Origin: Streptomyces sp. NBC_00091 | GTDB lineage: Bacteria; Actinomycetota; Actinomycetes; Streptomycetales; Streptomycetaceae | Assembly: GCF_026343185.1 (NCBI RefSeq) | Contig: NZ_JAPEMA010000001.1 | Coordinates: 3,844,001-3,908,000, forward strand | DNA: 64,000 nt | Reading direction: 5' to 3' | Part shown: positions 10,627 through 17,299 of the stretch, one piece after another | How positions within the stretch are numbered: position 1 is the stretch's first letter | Layout: each line of letters begins with the position of its first letter | Translations under genes and position numbers: made by a program | The notes under the pieces: model-generated | Seen by the model: only the letters and a program-made list of their open reading frames with translations | Told to the model about the DNA's origin: nothing | The model's database searches: none

Positions 10627-11094
10627 ATGGCCAGACACCACTACCGGTGCCCCCTCCGCTGGGCGGACATGGATGCCTTCGGGCACGTCAACAACGTCGT
10701 CTTCCTCCGCTACCTGGAGGAGGCGCGCATCGACTTCATGTTCCGCCTGGCGCCGGGGGAGGGCAGCGATTCCTTCACGGGCGGCTCCGTCGTGGCCCGC
10801 CACGAGATCGACTACAAGCTGCCCCTGGTGCACCGCCACGAGCCGGTGCTCATCGAATCCTGGGTGACCCGGATAGGCGCCGCGTCCCTGACCATCCGCT
10901 ACGAGGTCAAGGACGAGGCGACCGAGGACGCGCCGGAGACCGTCTACGTCCGTGCCGAGACGGTCGTCGTGCCCTACAACCTCGCCGAGGGGCGGCCCCG
11001 CCGCATCACGGCCGAGGAACGGCACTTCCTGGAGAAGTACCTCGACACGCCCGAGAACACGCCCGCGGCGGCCGAAGGGCGCCTCGCGGCATGA
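10627..11094 (+). CDS. Acyl-CoA thioesterase, 4HBT hotdog family
   Basis: Single hotdog-domain thioesterase of 155 aa with the 4-hydroxybenzoyl-CoA thioesterase signature WADMDAFGHVNNVVFLRYLEEARI (residues about 12-35), including the catalytic Asp. It probably hydrolyses acyl-CoA; the chain preference cannot be read from sequence. It lies 10 bp after ettA and overlaps the next gene by ATGA, so the three genes are probably one transcript. The start ATG 10627 was chosen for family fit; a long in-frame upstream extension lies inside ettA. Confidence 0.87.
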   Translation: MARHHYRCPLRWADMDAFGHVNNVVFLRYLEEARIDFMFRLAPGEGSDSFTGGSVVARHEIDYKLPLVHRHEPVLIESWVTRIGAASLTIRYEVKDEATEDAPETVYVRAETVVVPYNLAEGRPRRITAEERHFLEKYLDTPENTPAAAEGRLAA

Positions 11095-11810
11095 GTGAAC
11101 AGCTGCGCTTCGCCGACTCCGGGGAGGCGGCGGACCTCGCCGCCTTCCTGGGCCGGCTGGTGCACTACGACCGCGCCGCCGCGGTCCGCCTGCAGGCCGG
11201 GGCGGGCGGCGGCGCGCTCGCGGTCTTCGGACGGCCGCCCTCCTTCGAGGTCCTGGCCATCCGTACGGTGCGCCTCGCCGGGCCCCTCGCGACCCCGCTG
11301 GACCTCACGGTCTCGGCGGGCGAGCTGTTGGAGGCCGTCGACGAGAGCGGCGCCGGGGTCCTCGTACCCGGGCCCGTCACCGGCCCGCCCTGGGCCGGGG
11401 TCCTGCCGCCCCGCGGCGGCTGGCAGCCCGTGCCCGGACTGCCCGGCTCCGAGGCGGTACGGGCGGCCGTGGCCGCCGCCGTGGCCGAGTTCCGGGCCCG
11501 CGACGAGGCCCTGCCCCCGCAGCACCGGACCCGCTCCGAGCGGGACCGCATCGGCCGCGAGATCTGGTCGCGGACCCTGGGCGACACCGAACTGCCGCTG
11601 CGCGCCGTGCACGCCGCGCAGTCCCTGGGCTTCCTGCGGCCGATACGCTCCACCGTGCCGGCCGGCGCGTCCGGCCCCGGCGAGCCCGCCCCGGTGGCCC
11701 TCTTCGCCTCCGGCGGGTGGCTGCGCCTGAGCACCCCGTACGGGTCCGTCGCCACGCGACGCCCCGGCGGCACCGGAGGGCTGGGCGCCCTCCAGGTACG
11801 GCCGGTCTAG
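11091..11810 (+). CDS. Conserved actinobacterial hypothetical protein
   Basis: 239-aa soluble protein with no recognised domain. It is Ala/Pro/Gly-rich, has no signal or membrane segment, and has a C-terminal half with charged helices (RTRSERDRIGREIWSRTLG). The ATGA overlap with the thioesterase stop shows translational coupling, suggesting a linked role, but no function is proposed. I recognise the general pattern as a Streptomyces-conserved neighbour of this thioesterase. Confidence 0.75.
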   Translation: MSEQLRFADSGEAADLAAFLGRLVHYDRAAAVRLQAGAGGGALAVFGRPPSFEVLAIRTVRLAGPLATPLDLTVSAGELLEAVDESGAGVLVPGPVTGPPWAGVLPPRGGWQPVPGLPGSEAVRAAVAAAVAEFRARDEALPPQHRTRSERDRIGREIWSRTLGDTELPLRAVHAAQSLGFLRPIRSTVPAGASGPGEPAPVALFASGGWLRLSTPYGSVATRRPGGTGGLGALQVRPV

Positions 11811-11826
11811 GCAGTAGCCGGCCCGG

Positions 11827-12231
11827 CTATCCGGCCGTGTTGATCATCGAGGCGGCCGCGTAGGTCAGGTACCGCCACAGCTGCGCCTCGTGCTCCGGCG
11901 CCAGGCCCAGCTCGTCCACCGCCACGCGCATGTGGCCCAGCCACGCGTCGTGCGCGGCGGCGTCCACCTGGAACGGCGCGTGCCGCATCCGCAGGCGCGG
12001 GTGCCCCCGGTGCTCGCTGTACGTCGTCGGGCCGCCCCAGTACTGCATCAGGAACAGCGCGAACCGCTCCTCGGCGGGCCCGAGGTCCTCCTCCGGGTAC
12101 ATCGGGCGCAGCAGCGGGTCCCCCGCGACCCCCTGGTAGAAGCGGTGGACCAGACGGCGGAAGGTCTCCTCGCCGCCCACCTGCTCGTAGAAGGTCGTCT
12201 CCTGAACCGTGCTCTGCGGATCGTCATTCAC
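11827..12231 (-). CDS. glbO: Group II truncated haemoglobin
   Basis: 134-aa 2/2 globin of the GlbO/trHbN-II type, used in O2/NO chemistry and stress protection. It shows the expected FYEQVGGEETFRRLVHRFYQGV helices A-B with the B10 Tyr, the MQYWGGPTTYSEHRGHPRLRMRHAPF block containing the proximal F8 His, and the G8 Trp in DAWLGHM. The length is typical. It is convergent with the upstream block (16 bp between stops) and divergent from the methyltransferase gene. Confidence 0.92.
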   Translation of the reverse strand: MNDDPQSTVQETTFYEQVGGEETFRRLVHRFYQGVAGDPLLRPMYPEEDLGPAEERFALFLMQYWGGPTTYSEHRGHPRLRMRHAPFQVDAAAHDAWLGHMRVAVDELGLAPEHEAQLWRYLTYAAASMINTAG

Positions 12232-12375
12232 CCGACCATCGTCTCAGACGCCCGGACGGAGGACCCCGGTCCTAGGACTCCCGGCCGCAGCCCGGGCCGC
12301 AGTTCCGGCCGCGGCTCCGGCCGGGGCCCCGGCCGAGAGGTCGCACCCGGGGGCGGCCCGCAGCACAGTGGAGAC

Positions 12376-13368
12376 ATGGGCACGGCGAAGGCGAAGGAAA
12401 AGGACCTGCGGGAGACCGCCCACGCCGCCCAGGTACGGGAACTCACCGCCGCCGGCGTACTGGAGGACCCGGCCTGGCGGGCGGCCTTCACCGCCGTGCC
12501 CCGGCACCTGTTCGTGCCCTACTTCTGGACCGGACGCGGAGCCGGGCACGAGCGGCTCTGGGCCGAGGACCCGGACCCCGAGCAGCGGGCCCGCTGGCTG
12601 CGCGGGGTGTACGCGGACACCCCGCTCGCCACCAGGCTGCGCGACGGCGAGCTGGTCTCCTCCAGCAGCCAGCCCTCCCTGATGGCGAAGATGCTGGCGG
12701 CGCTGGAGGTGCGCGACGGGGACAACGTGCTGGAGATCGGCGCGGGCACCGGCTACAACGCGGCCCTGCTCTGCCACCGGCTCGGTGCGGACCTCGTCAC
12801 CACGGTGGACCTGGACGAGGAGATCACCGAGTCGGCGCGGGCCCATCTGGCGCTGCTCGGCTACCGGCCCGCCGTGGTCACCGGGGACGGGGCGCGCGGC
12901 TGCCCGGGCCGGGCCCCCTTCGACCGGATCCTGGTGACCTGCACCCTGCCGCTGATCCCCTACGCCTGGCTCGGCCAGTGCCGGCCGGGGGCGCGGATCC
13001 TGGCCCCGCTGTCGACCGGGCTGATCGGGCTCACCGTCCGCGACGCCGGTTTCGCGGAGGGCCGCTTCCTGCACACCCCCGCCTACTTCGTCCCCCTGCG
13101 CGGGGCCACGGCCGCGCCGGGACCCCCCGGGGCGACGGGGCCGCCGCACGGGGTTCCGTACGAACTGGTGGAGAACGAGCGCTTCCAGTTCCTGCTGATC
13201 CTGACCGCGGGCGTACTGCATCCGCGCGAGGCCCTGGACCTGTGGCGCGGTGAGGGCCGGCCGTCGCGCGAGCGGTTCGGCGTCACGGTCACGGCGGAGG
13301 GGCAGTGGGCCTGGCTCGACGATCCCCAGGGGCCCTACGTGTGGCCCCTGGGGGAGGAGAGCGGCTAG
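12376..13368 (+). CDS. SAM methyltransferase of the protein-L-isoaspartate O-methyltransferase type
   Basis: 330-aa Rossmann-fold methyltransferase. The SAM-binding motif I is VLEIGAGTGYNAALL, followed by VTTVDLDEEI, VVTGDGARG and FDRILVTC, as in PCMT-family enzymes; SSSSQPSLMAKML before it matches the PCMT substrate loop. The N-terminal LRETAHAAQVRELTAAGVL and the long C-terminal extension resemble actinobacterial PCMT-like proteins, some of which modify peptide natural products, but no such cluster is nearby. Protein repair is therefore the default inference. The gene ends 3 bp from the convergent FHA gene with no terminator between. Confidence 0.82.
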   Translation: MGTAKAKEKDLRETAHAAQVRELTAAGVLEDPAWRAAFTAVPRHLFVPYFWTGRGAGHERLWAEDPDPEQRARWLRGVYADTPLATRLRDGELVSSSSQPSLMAKMLAALEVRDGDNVLEIGAGTGYNAALLCHRLGADLVTTVDLDEEITESARAHLALLGYRPAVVTGDGARGCPGRAPFDRILVTCTLPLIPYAWLGQCRPGARILAPLSTGLIGLTVRDAGFAEGRFLHTPAYFVPLRGATAAPGPPGATGPPHGVPYELVENERFQFLLILTAGVLHPREALDLWRGEGRPSRERFGVTVTAEGQWAWLDDPQGPYVWPLGEESG

Positions 13369-13371
13369 CCG

Positions 13372-14358
13372 CTAGCCCCTGCGGACGGTGATGGTGGTCC
13401 AGGCGCCGACGTGGACGCGGTCGCCGTCGGTGAGGGGGACCGGGACGTACGGCTGGATGGGCTCCGCGCCGCCGTTGATGGTGGTGCCGTTGGTGGAGTT
13501 CTGGTCGACCACCGCCCAGCTCAGGTCGGGCTGCTGGACGAGCACCGCGTGCTGGTGGGAGACGCCCGGGTCCTCCGGGGGCACCGACAGGTCGATGTCG
13601 GGGGACTCGCCCGTGGAGGCGCGGCGGCGGCCGATGGTGATCTGGCCGCCGGAGAGCGGAAGGTGCTGTTCCGGGGAGTACGCGGGCAGGTTGAGCCCGG
13701 CGGCCTCGGGACCGCTGCGCTGCATCATCGCCATGAAGTACGAGCGGTCGGGGCCGATCGTCGCGGTCCAGGAGACGCCGCCGTTCTGGGGCGGGAAGGG
13801 CTGCTGGTACTCCGGCTGAGACGGCGGCGGTTGCTGCCGGTACTCCTCCTGCCGGTACTCCTCCTGCGGGTAATCCTGCCGCTGGTGCGCCGCCAGCTGG
13901 GGCTGGACGGGCTGCCGGGATGCTGCGGGCTGCTCCTGCGCGGGCGGTTGCAGCAGCCAGTCGTCCTCGCCCTGGAGCGGCTCGGCCGGGCGGTTGACCC
14001 GCGAGGGGCGCGAGCCCTGGTACTCGAAGTGGTCCTGGGAGAACACCGGCTGGGGCGGGGCCGGCGGCGGGGGCGGCACGGTGCCCGCGCCCGGGCCGGA
14101 CTCCGCGGCGGGCGGCACGTACGGGGTCGCCGTACGGGTGAGGAAGTTGTACCGGCACTCCTCGCAGAACGGGGCCATGGCCTCGCGCGGGGTCCGGCAC
14201 TGCGGGCACAGTTCGGCCTGGGCGGTCGGCTCGCCGCCGGTGGGAGGGTAGCCGTAGGAGGGCGGCCCGGGGGTGCCCGCAGGGGCGGCCATGCGGTGGC
14301 CGCAGACCTCGCACCAGTCGTCGGAGGCGGACTGGTGGCCGTTCGGGCAGGTCGGCAT
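13372..14358 (-). CDS. FHA-domain protein with N-terminal double zinc ribbon
   Basis: Phosphothreonine-binding adaptor, last gene of the pknG cluster. Two zinc ribbons at the N-terminus (CPNGHQ...CEVCG and CPQC...CEEC) are followed by a Pro/Gln-rich linker and a C-terminal FHA domain with the expected motifs ITIGRR, VSHQHA and NSTNG. It could recognise PknG-phosphorylated partners or be regulated by PknG, as GarA/OdhI is. The ATG at 14358 was chosen because GGGAGAAGGGGGAG precedes it; an upstream ATG at 14388 would add 10 residues. The VWA gene lies upstream with a short gap. Confidence 0.87.
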   Translation of the reverse strand: MPTCPNGHQSASDDWCEVCGHRMAAPAGTPGPPSYGYPPTGGEPTAQAELCPQCRTPREAMAPFCEECRYNFLTRTATPYVPPAAESGPGAGTVPPPPPAPPQPVFSQDHFEYQGSRPSRVNRPAEPLQGEDDWLLQPPAQEQPAASRQPVQPQLAAHQRQDYPQEEYRQEEYRQQPPPSQPEYQQPFPPQNGGVSWTATIGPDRSYFMAMMQRSGPEAAGLNLPAYSPEQHLPLSGGQITIGRRRASTGESPDIDLSVPPEDPGVSHQHAVLVQQPDLSWAVVDQNSTNGTTINGGAEPIQPYVPVPLTDGDRVHVGAWTTITVRRG

Positions 14359-14404
14359 CGCGGCGGCTCCCCCTTCTCCCTGCGTCATCGCGTCAGGCTT
14401 CTTC

Positions 14405-15724
14405 TCAGGTCTTCTTCACTCGGACGGTCTGCGTCGAACGCGTTTCAAGGGTCATTTCGTCGGCATCGGCGACCTTCGCCTTCAGCCGCACAGTACCCGC
14501 CGCCGCGTCCACGACATCCACCACCTTCGCCAGCAGTTTGGCTGTGTCGGCGTTGCCGGAGGCGCTCGCCAGCTGCACGGCACGGCCCAGTTTCGCCGTG
14601 GCGCCGTCGACATCACCCATTTTGCGGGCTTCCAGCCCCTGTTGGATAGCCTGCGCGAGTTCGGCCTGTCCCGTGTAGTGCGCCACCTGCGGGCTGATGG
14701 CGGTCGAGGCCGCCAGGTCGTCGGTCCACACCGCCCGGACCAGCCCCTGCGCGAGCGGCGGCCGCGGTTCGCCCGCCGGCCCGGGCAGGACGAGGGAGGC
14801 CCGGGCGGCCAGCATCTCCTGGCCCACCGAGGCGCCCGGCACCCGTACGCACACGTGGTATTCGCGGGACTCGTCGCCCCAGGAACCGGTCGGGTAGTCC
14901 CCGGCGCGGGGGCCCGCCCCGGTACGGCGGGCGGTCAGGTCCTGGAGGGTGGGCGAGACCTGCTTGACGTACTGGATCTCCACGCCGACCGGCGTCCACA
15001 GGCGCAGCGCGACGTCCGCGACCTCCTTGCCCATGACCTTCTCCATCATGCGCGTGAAGTCCCCGGCGAGATGGGCCGGATCGGCGACGATGTCGGCGGA
15101 GCCGAGCAGCGCGCTCGCGATCCCGGTCACCTCCTTCACCTCCCAGTCGGTGCCCACCCCGCGCGCGTCGCAGGTGAAGCGGCCCGCGGAGGCCTCGAGG
15201 GTGGCGCGCAGCACGGCCGGGTCCTCGTGCTCGTTGCGGCCGTCGGTGAGCAGGATGCCGTGCCGGATCGTGGCCGGGGACCGGCGCAGCAGGCCGTCGG
15301 CGAGCCGCAGCCAGGTCCCGATGGCCGTGCCGCCGCCGGAACGCAGGCCCCGCAGGGCCTCCTTGGCCTGGGCGCGGGTGGCCGGGCCGGCGGTGGCGAG
15401 GCCGCCCTGGCCGGGGTAGACCTCCCTGGCCTCGTGGGTACCGGCGATCACGGCGAAGGCCGTGCCGTCGCGCAGGGTGTCGATCGCGGCGGCGGTGGCC
15501 TCGCGGGCGCCGCGCATCTTGTCCGGCGGGTACTCCATGGAACCGGAGCAGTCGACCATGATCACGACGGCCGCGTCCCGGCCGAGCGCGTGCGTGGCGG
15601 TGGCTCCGCCGGTGGAGGTCACCGTAACGATGGCGTGCACGTCACGCCCGCCCTCGGGCAGGAACTCGTTCTGGTACACCTCCACGCTGAAGCGCGGGGC
15701 ACTCGGCTTGGCGAAGTTCGCCAT
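14405..15724 (-). CDS. von Willebrand factor A domain protein (TerY-like)
   Basis: 439-aa cytoplasmic VWA protein with a complete MIDAS motif: DCSGS (residues 58-62), a downstream Thr in GSGGGTAIGTWL, and Asp in LLTDGRNEHED. There is no signal peptide or membrane span, so it is an intracellular metal-dependent interaction module, not an adhesin. It sits between PP2C and FHA genes in the pknG cluster, as VWA proteins do in TerY-phosphatase-kinase associations (family knowledge). The C-terminal helical part (about residues 340-439) contains EARKMGDVDGATAKLGRAVQLA, a TPR-like element. The ATG follows GGAGGAGT. Confidence 0.88.
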   Translation of the reverse strand: MANFAKPSAPRFSVEVYQNEFLPEGGRDVHAIVTVTSTGGATATHALGRDAAVVIMVDCSGSMEYPPDKMRGAREATAAAIDTLRDGTAFAVIAGTHEAREVYPGQGGLATAGPATRAQAKEALRGLRSGGGTAIGTWLRLADGLLRRSPATIRHGILLTDGRNEHEDPAVLRATLEASAGRFTCDARGVGTDWEVKEVTGIASALLGSADIVADPAHLAGDFTRMMEKVMGKEVADVALRLWTPVGVEIQYVKQVSPTLQDLTARRTGAGPRAGDYPTGSWGDESREYHVCVRVPGASVGQEMLAARASLVLPGPAGEPRPPLAQGLVRAVWTDDLAASTAISPQVAHYTGQAELAQAIQQGLEARKMGDVDGATAKLGRAVQLASASGNADTAKLLAKVVDVVDAAAGTVRLKAKVADADEMTLETRSTQTVRVKKT

Positions 15725-15763
15725 CGGTGGGACTCCTCCTCCGGGCTGGCTGGGGCGGGCGGC

Positions 15764-17296
15764 TCAGGCCCGGGGGCGGGCCTGCGGTTCCGCTTCGGCT
15801 TCCGTTCCGGCTTCCGTTCCGGTTTCCGCGGGGGCTTGCGGCTGCGCCTGCTCCGGGGTGCTGAAGGGCACGACGGCGACGGTGACGTTGTCGTGCCCGC
15901 CCCCGTCGAGGGCGTGCCCCACCAGGACCTGCGCGCTGTGCAGCGGGCGGGCGGCGGCGTCCACGGGCAGGACCCGGGCCATCTCCCGCGCGGACTCGGC
16001 GTAGTTCCACAGGCCGTCGGTGCAGACGACGACCACGCCGGGGTGGTCCGGTCTGAAGCTGGCGGTGTGCGGTTCGAGGTCGTACGCGTCGGCCCCGAGC
16101 CAGCCGGTGATGGCGTGGGCGCGGACGTCGGCGTAGGCCTCGGCCTCGCCCATCAGGCCCGCCGCGACCATCTGGGCGGCCCAGGAGTCGTCCTCGGTGA
16201 GGCGGCGGGGCAGCGCGCCGCGGTCGTCGGGCACCCAGTAGGCGCGGCTGTCGCCGACCCATCCGATGGTCAGCACACCGCTGCTGACGACGGCTCCGAC
16301 CAGGGTGCAGGCGGGGGCGTTCTGCGCGCCGGGGGTCTCCGGGGCGAGGGCGTTCACGGCGGCGGACGCGGCGAGGATCGCCTCGTGCATGGCCTCCGCC
16401 GGGTGCGCGCCGTGGGGGAGGGCCTCGAGCAGTGCCTCGTTGGCGGCGGCGGCCGCTGCGGCCGACGCCTCGTCGGGGCGGCTGGCGGAGGAGACGCCGT
16501 CGCAGACGATGGCGACGGTGGCGGCGGAGCCGTCGGGCAGGGCGGTGGCCGACACCGCGAAGGAGTCCTCGTTGCGGTGGTGGCGCAGGCCGCGGTCGCT
16601 GACGGCGGCGACGCTGCAGAGCTCCTCTTCCAGGTGGTCTCGCTCGCGGGGCTGCGCGTGGCCGCAGTGCTCGCAGTACCCGTCGGTGTCCACGTGCCCG
16701 GCGCGGCAGGCGACGCAGGTCTTGCCGTCGCCCTGCGGCTCACCCTGCGGGGCGGCGCCGTACGGGTCCGGGTCCTCGTGCCCGGCACCGGCACCGGCGG
16801 CGCCCCAGGGGGTCCCCTCGGAGGGCGTCCCGGTGCCGCCGGCGCTTCCGGGCGGGTCATGGCGGGTGGCGCCCGCGCCGTACGGGGCCTCCTGCGGGTC
16901 ACCCTGCGGGGCACCGCCGTACGGGTCCTCGTGCCCGGCACCGGCCGAGTCCCAGGGGGCTGCGCCCCGGCCCGGCTCGGCCTCGCCCTCCCACCCGGGC
17001 GCGGGCACCCCGTAGCCCGGGGCCTCCGAGCCGGCCGGCCCCACGGCGGAGTACGCGGCGCCGACCGGGGCGGGCGCGACCGGGGCCGCGGCGACCGGGG
17101 CCGGGGCGGGGTACGCCGCCGGCTCGTCCGCGGCCCGGCCCACGGCCCCCGGGGTGGGGGTGACCGGGAGGGTCGGGGTGGGATCCGCGGGAGGGGGCGC
17201 GGAGGAGAGGGCGTATCCGCATACGCCGCAGAAACGGTCACCCTCCTCGAGGGGCTCCGCGCAGCTGGGGCAGCCCGACGGCCGATGCATCGACAT
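15764..17296 (-). CDS. PP2C-family Ser/Thr phosphatase with two zinc ribbons
   Basis: 510-aa protein phosphatase likely to reverse PknG phosphorylation. An N-terminal zinc ribbon (CPSC...CGVCG, about residues 9-29) and a second one (CVAC...CEHCG, about 195-215) are separated by a Pro/Gly/Ala-rich linker. The C-terminal PP2C domain has SDRGLRHHRNEDSF, IVCDGVSS, GDSRAYW and VVVCTDGLWNY, so the metal-binding Asp residues are present. The start is ambiguous between GTG 17299 and ATG 17296; both directly follow the kinase stop TGA at 17300-17302, so translation is coupled to pknG. There is no receptor-type membrane segment. Confidence 0.9.
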   Translation of the reverse strand: MSMHRPSGCPSCAEPLEEGDRFCGVCGYALSSAPPPADPTPTLPVTPTPGAVGRAADEPAAYPAPAPVAAAPVAPAPVGAAYSAVGPAGSEAPGYGVPAPGWEGEAEPGRGAAPWDSAGAGHEDPYGGAPQGDPQEAPYGAGATRHDPPGSAGGTGTPSEGTPWGAAGAGAGHEDPDPYGAAPQGEPQGDGKTCVACRAGHVDTDGYCEHCGHAQPRERDHLEEELCSVAAVSDRGLRHHRNEDSFAVSATALPDGSAATVAIVCDGVSSASRPDEASAAAAAAANEALLEALPHGAHPAEAMHEAILAASAAVNALAPETPGAQNAPACTLVGAVVSSGVLTIGWVGDSRAYWVPDDRGALPRRLTEDDSWAAQMVAAGLMGEAEAYADVRAHAITGWLGADAYDLEPHTASFRPDHPGVVVVCTDGLWNYAESAREMARVLPVDAAARPLHSAQVLVGHALDGGGHDNVTVAVVPFSTPEQAQPQAPAETGTEAGTEAEAEPQARPRA

Positions 17297-17299
17297 CAC

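Noticed and set aside
12232..12375. Riboswitch or structured leader before the methyltransferase
   Set aside because: The sequence is a simple GGCCC/CCGGGG-rich stretch without conserved riboswitch cores.
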